The notes below the pieces were generated by a model that did no database searches, was not told where the DNA came from, and was given only the letters and a program-made list of their open reading frames with translations. This document shows, piece after piece, positions 35,886 to 47,697 of a stretch of 64,000 nt of DNA (position 1 is its first letter; each line of letters starts with the position of its first letter). The translations under genes and the position numbers were made by a program. Origin of the DNA: Solanum dulcamara (lineage: Eukaryota > Streptophyta > Magnoliopsida > Solanales > Solanaceae); NCBI RefSeq assembly GCF_947179165.1, contig NC_077248.1, positions 52,481,732-52,545,731 of the forward strand, given 5' to 3'.

Positions 35886-36480
35886 GCTCCGTATATGCTG
35901 AACTTGACTTGATATGATTCATTGATGATACTATTGCTGAGTATTTGTGGACTGTATTACTGTTATTATTGTACAAGTGTAGAGTTGGGATGGTTTTATA
36001 CAGATTTTACTTGTATCTATTGAGCTTTGCTTAGTTTTAGTTATCCACTTACTGAGTACCGTATTGTTTGGTACTCTCTCCTTGCTTCTACACTGGTGTA
36101 GGTTGTGAGCACAGACCTGCTTGATCTCCTACGGTTTACTACCACTTCTCTGAGCTTGTGTTGGAGGACATATGATTCATTGCTCTGTATATACTGAACT
36201 TGACTTGATATGATTCATTGATGACATTATTGTTGAGTATTCGTGGACTGTATTACTGTTATTATTGTACAAGTATAGAGTTTGGATGGTTTTATGCAGA
36301 TTTTAGTTAAGGAGGTTCGGTTGAGAGGACATGAGTACTTGTATCTATTGAGCTTTGCTTAGTTTTAGTTATCCACTTGCTGAGTACCGTGTTGTTTGGT
36401 ACTCACCCCTTGCTTCTACATTTGTGTAGGTTGTGAACACAGACCTGCTTGATCTCCTACGGTTTACTACCACTTCTGAG
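35886..36480. repeat. about 296-bp tandem duplication in the solo LTR
   Basis: The block starting GCTC.GTATAT.CTGAACTTG at 35886 recurs at 36182. Both copies contain TACTGTTATTATTGTACAAG, TTGAGCTTTGCTTAGTTTTA and GACCTGCTTGATCTCCTACG. Copy 1 lacks about 29 bases present in copy 2 (36309-36340). Confidence 0.85.
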
Positions 36481-36799
36481 GCTATTATCTCGAGTGTTGA
36501 GGTAGGTGTTACATCCATCTAGAAGACACCTCTTACTTTTTTAATATCTTTTATTCCTATCCTAGAGATAAAAATATTGTGACTGTATTTTCTTTCATAT
36601 TTCGTTATTGTGTTAGTGGCTTGTACACATTATAACCAATTTTGGGGGAGTTTGAGTTTGTTTTACTTATTTTTGGTTAAGTTAAATTTGGATTTATTTC
36701 TTTTTCTTTCGCATCTATTTTTTATTAGATAATAGGCTGACTTGTCTCGGTAGATTGAGATGAGTGCCATCACACCCATATTTGGGTCATGACAATAAT

Positions 36800-37120
36800 C
36801 ATCGTGGTGATGGTCATCATAGAAGGGACAATAGTATGGGTTCTTAAGGCAATTATTAAAAAGGCAGTTGTCGTCGTTGTTACATAAAATGTCATTGAAA
36901 GAGCGCAGATACCTAAATATTTTACTAAATTTTAAAATTCCTTCAAAAGAAAGGCATATAAAGGTGGTTCCGCTTTTACTAATGTCAGGGTAGATTCATT
37001 CTTGAATTTTAAAAATGTTGTTGAGGTAGAACCTTTCAGAAATATAATGATAATATTAAGGCAAATTTGTCTTTGAAAAATGATTATTTAATGGCCTCAG
37101 TGATATTACTCTTTTGTCAG
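36800..37120 (+). pseudogene. Copia gag remnant, C-terminal part with zinc-knuckle relic
   Basis: After the solo LTR the gag frame resumes with HHRRDNSMGS-like sequence. A decayed zinc knuckle follows (C.RC.IKCH.K where CYRCG..GHW...C is expected), then YL/IFYKF-type sequence. This is the usual C-terminal order in plant Copia gag: R-rich linker, CCHC knuckle, HL.ELYQ region. Several frameshifts and stops are present. 37121-37403 is non-coding, probably downstream retrotransposon sequence. Confidence 0.65.
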
Positions 37121-37403
37121 ATGAAGACTTATTTGGAGATTAAAATTGAAGTTTGATCCTTTTAATGGGAAAATCAATTATGTTGTTATTTTATTTATGT
37201 GTTTTTGGTAATTTTGTTTTTTCTTATGATACTTCTATATTCAGAAAAAAGGTACTCAAGTTTTCTTGCAATGTTGTTAATTTTCCTATTTTTTATAATA
37301 TAAAATGTACTTTTATTCTTATGAAGATAAATCAAAATTTCCAATCTCCAATTGGATCCAATTGCAATGATGTGCTCTAAATATTAAGTGCATTGTTTAC
37401 GTG

Positions 37404-40400
37404 TGTCACGACCCAAGTTACACCCTAGATATGACACTACGATTAGAATCCTATGGGACTCCAACCAAGACTGTTAGCCAACATAACATGACATACATAA
37501 CATGAATTTAAAGATAAATCTTAAATACGCAAGGTAGGATTAAAAACAATCTTATCATAGCTACTAAACACGAGAAGAGTCTAAGAATAATATCTGAAAT
37601 ACGAAAGACATCATACTAGTTTGACATTGCCTCTACTACCTAGATGAGGGCATAGGACAAGTCCTAACTCACCCAAATCATAGAAAGTGAAATAGTTGAA
37701 CATAAAGAAATGACATAGCGGTTATGATCCAAACTAGCCACGAGGATGGGCAGGAGTGTCGTAACCTATATTATGAAATAATATAGGCAAGCATATGCGT
37801 TAGTACATGGTATGGAGAATATGCAATGCATGTCGCAAATTATGGTAATGCAATGACCAAGCTAAACATAGTTAAAAATCTTAAAGACATCATGTAAAAC
37901 AGAATACATGAACAATGCAAACTTATAAAAAATCATAAATCAAATGTAACATAGTGAAAGAATCATAAGTCGTAGTGAGATCCATAAGTCTTTGTGAGAG
38001 ATACCATTAACCGACATAGACTATGTGAGCTATAACATAGAGTTTAGTATTTTCCTCGCACACCAAAAAGAGAGGGTCCATACTTGCTAAGGTAAGAACC
38101 GTAACATCGCCTAAGTGGATCCACTAAGCTACTCAGGAATCAAGACTCAACTAATGAGTGACCCTTTCTAAGGAATCAAGGCTCTACTAACGGGTGATCC
38201 TTTCTCCTACGATGGCACATAGTTACGGAATAATATGATTGATTTTAAAGAACTTCACCTCTACTAATAGGTGAACCTTTATCCCAAGGGCCACTCAGTG
38301 CTAGGTCAACTCTCAATAGATTATCATACGTAATATATCATAATCTTTAAAGATGGTAAGAATCTAGTAATACCAAATTCATCATAAATACTTAAAAATC
38401 ATAAGAATAGCTCCTTTAACATACCATGACATCATAATACATTCATAAGGATATTTATCTAAAGCATCAAATTCATGATAAGCTTTTCATAAAATTCATA
38501 TTGATACTTCATCTAGAAGCACACTTAAGTCATAGTTCATAAAAATCATGGTGCATGCATACTCTCAATATAGACGAAAAGGGCTCCTATGATGGCACAT
38601 AGTTAATGCAATGTGAGACTTTACTTAAGAACCCATTCGGTCGAGTCCTCATCTACATGCTATATTCGGTTCTAGGTCATATCCTATGGAATAATGTTTG
38701 AACATCAATATAGCATAAGCGTTATATAACTTTAACATTAACACACCAATCGATGGAATAACTCATTAAAACCTTTGGTTTGTAATATCATCATGATTTC
38801 CATACCCCATTTACCATTCTACTAATGAACCTTGATTTATAAGAAAATTAGGTCTATAATCAATGATGGTATTCCGGGTACCATGCTAATCAGACCTACC
38901 TTTTGAAAAAATATTCAAATTCATTGACGACATATAGGGATGTCATATCATAATCTTAAACATTTCATTTGATTCAATGCGAGGATTGTCTTTTCACATT
39001 GAAACCTTACTTTTTCTAAGAAGCCCTTTCATCAATCAATCATTTCATAAAGACTCCCCTTCATAAGCATTACTTCATAACATTCTTTTGGAATCAAACT
39101 TCAGTTCAACTTTGCTTTATCACAAGAAACTAGGTGGGATAGAACATAAAGAGAGTATAAATATGTGGGACAGAACCATAACCGATAATAAGACCATGCG
39201 AGCTATAACATAGAATCCTGATGTCTCCCCATACAATGAAAGAAAGGAGAATCTACTTGCCAAGATAGACTCTTCCCCGCTAGGCGGGTGTCATGAACAT
39301 GTGCTATATATAGATCCACTAGCTAAGCCATATTGGAAAACCTAAGGTGGCATGTAATTACGAGACTAGATACTTTACATAAGGACCCTATATATCGATC
39401 CACATCTCAAGCCTCATTTGGTGCTAAGTCAAATCCCACGAAATGCATAACATTGTAATCATACTTTAACATATATCATGAAACTTGTGTATAGGTTAAC
39501 ATTCATAGAGTAGCTCATTTAGATATCAGAATTGCAATGTGAGTAAAAGACTTTCAATATTACAAATTATACTTGCATAATTCATGCCATTAAGTTTCTA
39601 GGTGACCAATTAAGGATCCTAAGTCACTTTTCTTCATAACTTGCATAAAATTCCTATCTTGAACATAATTATAATCCATGATCATAATTCATACTTAAAT
39701 TTAGAGTAAAACTCATATACATAGTCAATTTCAGTAAAAACCACAGGAATATTTGGAAATCATTGAAATTCATAATCATAATTCATGTAAATTATCATTG
39801 AGAATAGATTCATGCACGGCCATTTATAATTTAACTTAAAATCATCCAATTAAAGTAGAATCATGCTTATAAGGATTATTAATAATGATTAAAAAATATA
39901 ATTGAAATAGTTCAACGCAATTCATCAAAACTAGGGTTTACAAGTAATATAATTTCAAGATATTTAAAGGAAAACTTTGGGATTGCATAAGTGAAAGGAA
40001 CTCATGGATCAATCCCCACATACCTTGATAAAATTATCTCAGAAATTAAAGAGGAACCTCGTTGAACTTGAAACCCTAGCTTGAATTTATGGAAGAACCT
40101 TGAGAGAGATTTTAAAGTCTTACCTTAGAGAAATTTTGGAGAATGGATAGAATAGGAGGGGAATTTGAAGAATTGGATAAATATAGACTTTGAACTTGGC
40201 CGTAAAGGTATTGAAGTTTATTGAACTAAATTTAGGAAAAGACGGAAATACCCTTCATTAAATTCTAAATTTTTATCCTATGATTTGACTCTACGAGTAG
40301 TGGAAGTGCTGATGAGTCATAGGAATGACTCATCCTACAGGTCTGAGAAAAGACCTAAAAGTTGGGTCTCTAAAGTCGCGTCTATGAGTCTTCTTCAAGA

Positions 40401-40708
40401 CTCGTCAAAAGGATTACAGGTCTAGACCCTTATCGTCCTGCAGGTTTGAAAACCTCCAAATTTTGAGCCTCTGAAGTTTCATTATAAGTCAATGTTATGA
40501 CTCGTCCTTAGGCCTACATCTCGTCCTATTGAGCCATAGGTCCTCCCTAAAATTTGGTCCTGAACAAGCATACGGGTTCCCTCTACGACTCGTCCCTATG
40601 AGTCATAGGAAGTGCTACGAGTTGTAGAGTGATTCATCAACTTGAAGTTAGTTTATAATTTGGGAAATTTCTCCATGGTTCCAATTTTTTGACTTTTGGG
40701 GTCTTACA
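37404..40708 (-). repeat. 3' LTR of the chromovirus, chimeric
   Basis: On the plus strand it reads TGTCACGACCC...GGGGTCTTACA. From about 39141 to 40708 it matches 48268-49843 of the 5' LTR. From 37404 to about 39140 it instead resembles the solo LTR at 3775-6477, including GTCAAACTTC.TTTCAACTTTG-like sequence and AGAAACTAGGTGGG next to the junction. It is 3305 bp against 2146 bp for the partner LTR. Confidence 0.75.
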
Positions 40709-40725
40709 ATATCGCTCCCTTTAAA
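40709..40725 (-). other. polypurine tract
   Basis: On the minus strand AAAGGGAGCGATAT lies directly before TGTAAGACC, the 3' LTR start. It primes plus-strand DNA synthesis in LTR retrotransposons. Confidence 0.65.
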
Positions 40726-40952
40726 AACATTCATCCTTGAATGATATTCAACTAGCATGGAAATAACACAAAAAGAGGACTAGCAACCCAACAAGAATGC
40801 AATAGTACATGGAAAAAACAAACCATGAAAATTTTGAGCTTAACATAAATCATGACCTTTAAAATCAACTTCATGAACATGCATGCATTTGAAAGACATA
40901 AGAAACTGAAACGTAGGAGTTTAAGAGATCTAAACATGAACAACTTAGTACC

Positions 40953-42129
40953 TTAGGCTAGAGTGAAAGGAAAGAGATATGGATAACACTTTATCTTGTC
41001 CGCTTCTGCCTCCCATGTTGCACTCTCTACCTGTTGATTTCTCCACAACACTTTAACAGACACAACCTCTTTGTTCCTTAATCTCTTCACTTGCTGGTCT
41101 AAGATTTCTATTAGAATCTCCTCATAAGTTAAATTCTCTTCAACATTCTAATTCTCCAATGGTACAATAGCGTTTGGATCACCCACAAACTTTCTCAATA
41201 TCGACACGTGAAATACCGGATGAACCATAGCCAACTCTAATGGCAAATCTAAATCATATGCCACTTTATCGATGCCTTTCAATATCTTATGGTCCTACAT
41301 ACCTAGGACTCAATTTACCATTCTTACCAAAATGCATTACACCCTTCATGGGTGAAACTTTCTAATACACCCAATCGTCCATATCAAACTCAAGCTCTCT
41401 TCTTCTAATGTCCGAATATGACTTTTGATGACTTTGAGACATATTTAATCTCTCTTATGAGCCTTAGATTATCCATTGCATGTACTACCAAATTGGAACC
41501 AATCAATGTCATCTCACTTACTTCAAACCATCCCACCGGGGATCTACATCTTCTTCCATACAAGGCTTCAAAAGGAGCCATTTGGATGCTAGAATTATAA
41601 CTATTATTATAGGCAAACTCATCAATGGTAAATGCTCATCTGAACTTCCTTTAAAATCAATCACACATGCCCTCAACATATCCTCCAAAGTTTGGATCGT
41701 TCTTTCAACTTGTCTATTGATTTGAGGATGGAATGCGGTACTTAGCTTAACTTTTGTACCAAGACCTTTTTGAAATGACTTTCAAAAGTGTGAAGTAAAT
41801 TGAGTACCTCGATCCAATATAATAGACATGGGGACACTATGAAGCTTTACCAATTTATGAATATACAACTTAGCATAGTCTTCGTCACCACAGGAAGCCT
41901 TAACTGATAGAAAATATGCCAACTTAGTCATTCGGTCCACAATGGCCCAAATAGAATTATTTTGCCATCTAGTACGGGGTAAACCCATCACAAAGTCCAT
42001 ATTCACATCTTCCCACTTCCAATTAGGAATTTTAGTGTCTTGAGCCAAACCTCCTAATTTTTTATGCTCAATTTTCACTTGTTGACAATTTGGACACTTA
42101 GCCACAAACTCCGCTATGTCCTTCTTCAT
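40953..42129 (-). pseudogene. chromovirus integrase and chromodomain
   Basis: The zinc-binding end is visible as CPNCQQVK near 42090. The catalytic core has WEDVNMDFVMGLPRT (first Asp) and LDRGTQFTSHF (second Asp; Leu replaces the usual Ser before it). After a frameshift, RQVERTIQTLEDMLRAC carries the Glu. Further left come RRRELEFDMDDWVY, VMHFGKNGKLSPRYVGP, then DPNAIVPLEN (stop) NVEENLTYEEILIE, RLRNKEVVSVKVLWRN and ATWEAEADKIKCYPYLF, a chromodomain of the kind that chromovirus integrases use to target chromatin. It ends at a stop at 40955-40953. At least four frame breaks make it inactive. Confidence 0.88.
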
Positions 42130-42622
42130 GCCATTCCACTAATACACTTCCCTCAAATCACAATACATCTTGGTGGATCCCGGATGAATTAAATATTGAG
42201 AACTATGTGCCTCATTCAATATTAATTCCCTTAGTCCATCCATATTAGGCACACATAAACGACATTGGTACGAGGTACTCCATCTCCCTCTTAGGAAAAA
42301 GCCTCAATGGCTTTTTTTGGAAACCGACTTCTTCAATTTAACCAAATTCGGATAATCATCTTATTTGGCCTTAACATTCGCCACAAGAGACGACTTCGAA
42401 CCATTATGCATAAGAACACCTCCATTGTTATATAAAATCAATCAAACGCACATATAAACATGCCAATATATGAACATCCTTAACCAACTCCTTCTTACGT
42501 TCCTCAACATGAGCAACACTATCCATGGACAACTGACTAAGAGCATCGGCTATAATATTTGCTTTACCCGAATGGTACAACACACTCATATCATAGTCCT
42601 TTAGAAGTTCAAGCCATCTTTT

Positions 42623-42874
42623 TTACCTAAGGATTAAGTATCTTTGTCTAAACACATATTGCAAACTTGTGCGGTCGGTAAACACATCAACATGCATCCC
42701 ATAAAGGTAATGACGCCAAATTTTCAAAGCAAACACAACCGCCACAAGGACAAGATCATGGGTTGGATAGTTCCATTCGTACAACTTGAGTTTGCTAGAG
42801 GCATATGTCACAACCTTACCATGTTGCATCAAAACACAACCCAAATTAACACATGAGGCATCACAATAAACCAC
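42623..42874 (-). pseudogene. chromovirus RNase H
   Basis: [19 protein letters not shown] contains the first catalytic Asp in the usual Y.DAS..GLG.VL.Q setting. [20 protein letters not shown] follows; the family form is YASRQLK.HE.NYPTHDLEL, so the second acidic position (Glu) is lost. [11 protein letters not shown] and [11 protein letters not shown] (third Asp) complete the domain. It lies between reverse transcriptase and integrase, as expected. A stop ends the frame at 42623. Confidence 0.85.
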
Positions 42875-42966
42875 AAACCCACCGAACCTTCAGGCAATGT
42901 CAAAATAGGAGTTGACGTAAGATGATCCTTCAATATTTGGAAACCTTTCTCACATTCATACGAACA

Positions 42967-43740
42967 TTAAAATTTTACCTTCTTTTGGGTCAACTTAGTC
43001 AAAGGCAAAGCAATAGATAAAAACCCTTCAACAAACTTTTTATAGTATCCATCCAAGCCAAAAAAACTTCTAATATCTGAAGTAGATAATGGTCTATGCC
43101 AATTCTTCACTGCCTTCATTTTCTTTGTATCAATCATAATTCCATCAACGGATACCACATGACCAAGAAATACAACTTCTCTTAGACAAAATTTGCACTT
43201 ACTAAACTTGGCAAATAGTTTCTTGTCCCGCAATGTTTGCAATACAATCCTTAAGTGACCCATATGATCTTCCTTATTTCGAGAGTAAATCAAGATGTCA
43301 TCAATAAATACTACCAAAAATATATCCAAGTTTGTCTTGAAAATATGATTCATCAAATCCATGAAGATAGCGGGGGCATTAGTCAATCCAAATGATATGA
43401 CTAGAAATTCAAAATACCCATACCTTGTTCAAAATATTATCTTGGGAATATCACACTCCCTTACCCTTAGTTTATGATAATCAAAATGGAGATTAATCTT
43501 TGAAAAGTAACTTCCCCCTTGTAATTGGTCAAACAAATCATCTATCCTTAGAATTGGATACTTGTTCTTTATGGTGACCTTAATCAATTGCCGGTAATCT
43601 ATACGCATCCAGAGTGACCCATCTTTTTTCTTAACAAAAAGCACGGAAGAACCCCATGGTGAAATACTAGGCCTTATAAAACTCTTATCCAACAAGTCCT
43701 TCAATTGCTCTTTGAACTCCTTAAGTTCCGCCGAGGCCAT
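42967..43740 (-). pseudogene. chromovirus reverse transcriptase
   Basis: Two open pieces, 43740-43429 and 43386-42967, are parted by a frame break. The first has [40 protein letters not shown] and [17 protein letters not shown], the fingers and palm of a gypsy reverse transcriptase. The second has [22 protein letters not shown] (the catalytic F.DD box, intact), [20 protein letters not shown] and [12 protein letters not shown]. Together they cover most of the domain. No single frame is open throughout. Confidence 0.9.
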
Positions 43741-43996
43741 ACGGTAAGGAGGAATAGAAATAGGTTGAATATCAGAAAAGAGATTTATGCCAAAGTCAAT
43801 TTCCCTTTTGGATGAACCTCGGGAAAGTCATCAGAAAATACATTATGAAACTCATTAACTATAGGGACCGACTCAAGAGCAGGATTTTTAGAATCAACAT
43901 CCCTAACTCGCACTATATGATAAATGCACCCTTTGGAAATTATTTTTTTGGGCTTTAAAACATGAGATGAATCGACCCTTAACTACTGAATCCCTT

Positions 43997-45088
43997 TCAT
44001 TCAATAATAGGCTTATTAGGAAATTGAAACTTGACCCTACGGGTTATACAATCAATAGATGCATAAGAGGCATGTAACCAATCCATACCAAGAATAATGT
44101 AAAAATCGATCATGTCTAGTTCAACAAGATCACAAGGAATAACTTTATGCACCATCGATATGAGATAATTTCTATAAACTCTCTTGGCTAACACTAAATC
44201 ACCAATGAGAGTATAAACCGAAAAGGATTCTAACACGATTTCAGGGCACACATCAAATCTCATAGCAAGGTATGGAGTAATAAAAAACAAGTTAGCACCC
44301 GAATCAAGCAATGCATAAATATCAAAGTTAAAGACCTGTAACATACCCATGACCATATTGGGAGACTCCTTAACATCTTTCCTTGCATGAAGAGCATAGA
44401 AATGGTTATTGCGTTATCCACCCTTTGGTTGAGCTTGGGTACCTTGTTGCACTTGGACACCTTGAGCAACTTGGCCTTGAGAACAACCTTCCCTTCCTTT
44501 GTTAGCAATACTAGGGTACTCAGATTTCTTATGGCCCATATTTCCATATCCATAACAAGCACCCATTCCATCAAGCATCTTTCTCCAGGATTCTTTTCAC
44601 ACTTAGCACACTTGGAAAAAGTGGGACTACTAGCACTCACCCCACCATCTTGAACCTTAGGGTATAGCACTATATCCTTAATAAACTTCTTTCTTGAACC
44701 TTAACCTTGTTAAAACGGCCACTACTACCACTGGTCCTAGCATTTGAGAAGCCACCTTCATACCGAGCCCTTTTACAGTCTCTTATCCTCATCTGCTTGA
44801 GCTTTTCTCCTTTAATTTGTTCGGCAAAAGTCATGAATCAAGATATATCCATTTTCTTGACAAGCACAATAGTATGGCATTCCTTTTCAATCAAGTTAGA
44901 AACCTCCGATATGAATTGGCTCATTCAGGCATGAGGATCGAGAACCAATAAAGGAGCATACTTGAATAACTTGGTAAACTTGAGGGCATAGTCCCTCATA
45001 CCCATGTTGCCTTGTCTAAGATTGATGAAATACAACACCTTTGCCTCTCTTATCTTAGAGGGAAGAAGCAATCAAGGAAAGCAAGTTT
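43997..45088 (-). pseudogene. chromovirus gag C-terminal part and protease
   Basis: From 45088 leftwards the gag reads LAFLDCFFP, EAKVLYFINLRQGNMGMRDY and ALKFTKLFKYAP, the Retrotrans_gag signature. A linker and a broken zinc knuckle follow: CYGYGNMGHKKSEYP, where the second and fourth Cys have become Tyr. The protease begins near 44356 with IYALLDSGANLFFIT, keeping the catalytic DSGA, and continues YIILGMDWLHASYASIDC (the flap/LGMDWL region). Several frame changes occur. The left end of gag is beyond the inserted solo LTR. Confidence 0.85.
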
Positions 45089-47124
45089 TGCAATATCCTT
45101 CAAAGAGCTCAAAAGTGCCTTAAGAATGCCTTGGGAATAGGCCACTCATATAATGCATTATCCTTAATCTTTTTGGAAAATTCAAGTTTAGATTATTGAT
45201 CAGGGGGTCAAAATCTATAGGAAAATAGTCTCGGTGGATTTTTAGGACCCGTATATCAAAAGATAGATTTTTCAAAGAAACTGCATAAAACAGTAAAGTG
45301 CACGTCAAGTCCGCGTCGCGAACCTGGCAATGGTTTTCTGGCTGAATTTAGTTTTTAGCAAGGACACTTTAGACTTTTTCATAATTGTTAGTTAATGAAC
45401 CTAGACGTTTTTAGGACCTAATTCAGCTCTATAAATTGACCCAAACCTCTAATTCTATTCATTCTTCTACAATTCACCTACTCAAATATTTCTCTCTTTA
45501 CAAAAGACTCTCAAGGGCTCCATTGAAGACTTCAAGTAAATTCACTCAAGCTCTCCATCAAAACTCTCATGTTCTTCTAAATTATTTGGTTTTCTCACTT
45601 AAGGTATGTGGGTATTGATTCATGGATTCTTTCATCCATGAAGCCTAATCAATTTCTCAAGGTTTTCTATCAAATTAAAGTATGGTATTTTATGAGTTTT
45701 ATGATCTCTATTCCTATTGCATGAATTATGATTCAAAATATGATCATGAGTCTATTTTGATATAAATTGATGGTTATTGCATTAAATTGAAGAGTTTTCT
45801 CATGAATTCTCATATTTTGATCTCTAGGATTCATGATGTAAATTACAACCATTTTGAATTATACTTCCAACAGATATTATCTATATGAATTAGGTATGGG
45901 TTGATATAAAATTTATGATCATGCATGTTTTTAAGTCAATTATATGATTTTCAATGTCAATTGATTATGCAATTGAGTTCTACTCTAAGTTCAAGGTATG
46001 AATTTCATGCAAGTTTTGAAGTAAAGTGACTTAGGGCCTTATGTGGTGACCTAAGGCCTAAAAGGTGACTTAGGGCCCTATGTGGTGCCTAAGGCCTAAC
46101 AATATGAATTATGCAAATATGATTATAATGATAAAATGACAATTCTCACATTACAAGTATGTTATGAAAATGAGCTACTCTATGATTTCAAACCTATGAT
46201 CATGACTATAATATATGTAATTATGATTTTTATGCTATGCATATATTCCGTGGGATTTGACTTAGCACCGAGTGGACTTGAGGTGGGGGCCCTAACAAAA
46301 GCCTTAGTAGAAGCCTTATGTCCCATAAACTATGTGCCACCGTAGGTTTCCTTCATGACCTAACTATTGGATCCACATATAGCGTATGTATGACCCGCCT
46401 AGCAGGGTAGAGTCTACCTTGGTAAATAGATTTTCCTTTTTATTCATTGTATGGGGAGACAACGAGATTCCATGGAATAGCTCGCATGGTCTTATTATCG
46501 GTTATGGTTCCTATCCCATATATATATGATCTCTTATGTATGCTATGATTTTAAATTATTCTTTTTAAATGCTTTTTTTGATATGATTTTCTCACGACTT
46601 TACTTACCTCATCTTATCATGTGATTTACTTGACCATTGCATTCCATTATTTATGTTTTATGTCACGCCCTAATACTTAGTACATTCCAATGTACTAATG
46701 CATAGTTTTTTCCTATATTGTCTCATAATGAAGGGCTTGAGGTTGAAGATCATACTCATCTACGTGGTTAGTTAAACTTTCCTATCCAGTAGCGTTTATG
46801 GTGAGTCCTCATTTATCGGAGACTAGTTATCTAGTTAGTTATTATTTTTAAAGACTTTTTCTATATTTCATATTGAGGGTGAGCTAGGGACATGTCTTAG
46901 CCTCCGCCCATATTCATGAGTAGAGGCATCTAGTTGGACAAATGTTTCAAGTTTATGTTGTCATGTGACGTTCTTAAATTTCTATTCATAGTTTAAACTC
47001 TCTTATGATGTTTCAGCTTTTGGTTTACCTTATGTATGCTTATGATATGTACACCAGGCTTGGTTGGAGCCCTTCGGGGTTTCAATCACCGTGTTACGAC
47101 TAGGCTCTAGGTCGGGTCATGACA
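45089..47124 (+). mobile_element. solo LTR, TSD AGTTT, inverted inside chromovirus gag
   Basis: This 2036-bp segment starts TGCAATATCC and ends CGGGTCATGACA. It is flanked by AGTTT at 45084-45088 and 47125-47129. Removing it and one AGTTT rejoins the gag codons EAFKL and AFLDCFF exactly. It has a TATA-like region (about 45432, CTATAAATTGACCC) and a CT-rich leader, so it is plus-oriented. It is related to the host element's own LTR read in reverse, for example TAAGACCATGCGAGCTATAA at 48320 against its complement near 46480. Confidence 0.92.
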
Positions 47125-47481
47125 AGTTTGAAGGCTTCCCAATCAATAGGAACTTCATCCACTCTCTCTAACTTCACCCCTATAATGCTCACTGTCTTAT
47201 AAACCTCATCAATGAACTCTTGGAGATCCTCATCAACTTTCAAACCATGAAACTTAGGAGGGTTCATCCTTGTAAATTCCCTCACTCTAGAGGACGGAGT
47301 GGGAACATTAGGAGGAAAACCATCTCCTTGGTTGGCCACTTCTTGGGATAACATGGTAATAGTTGTTCAGAACTCCACTAGTCACTTGGTCGGGTAGGGG
47401 ACCATTGTCTTGAGGGACCGGAGGAGCTTGGTCCTCATTAGATTTGATCCCTCTTTACATATGTGCTCTTCTTGGAGGCAT
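47125..47481 (-). pseudogene. chromovirus gag N-terminal part
   Basis: It starts at ATG 47481 (MPPRRAHM, then a stop). Open sequence from 47354 gives VREFTRMNPPKFHGLKVDED and LQEFIDEVYKTVSIIGV, then VPIDWEAFKL up to the solo LTR. This is the start of a chromovirus gag, where FTRMNPPEFHGSK..EDPQEFIDE is typical. The central AYQLKGVAQ.WF..W segment is missing between IIGV and the DWEAF region, so gag also has an internal deletion. Confidence 0.85.
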
Positions 47482-47679
47482 TTCTGAAAATCTCAATGGA
47501 AAATCATTAGGAAAAAAAGTCTTAGATTGTACTTTATCGCACGACATAGATCATGAAAGAAGTGAGGATTTCCTAAAATTTCTTATAGCCTTATATTCAT
47601 ATATGTGGCATACGTCATATCCATGAATAAGACTCTACTTGATGTGGTATGTTAGACTCTCTAGGACATCTTAAACCTT

Positions 47680-47697
47680 GTGCTTTGATATCAAGTT
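47680..47697 (-). other. primer-binding site
   Basis: Minus strand AACTTGATATCAAAGCAC directly follows the 5' LTR end. It resembles the initiator tRNA-Met site seen at 319-334, with one or two changes. Confidence 0.6.

Larger units (their letters stand above)
34480..36794 (+). mobile_element. solo LTR, TSD ATAAT, inside Copia gag
   Basis: This 2315-bp segment begins TGTAATGACCCG and ends GGGTCATGACA. It is flanked by ATAAT at 34475-34479 and 36795-36799. It has no pol domains. It contains two sets of internal repeats, listed separately. The strand is inferred from the ends only and is not certain. Confidence 0.88.

Noticed and set aside
41418..41725. Plus-strand ORFs opposite the integrase
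   Set aside because: They are antisense to the integrase C-terminal coding sequence.
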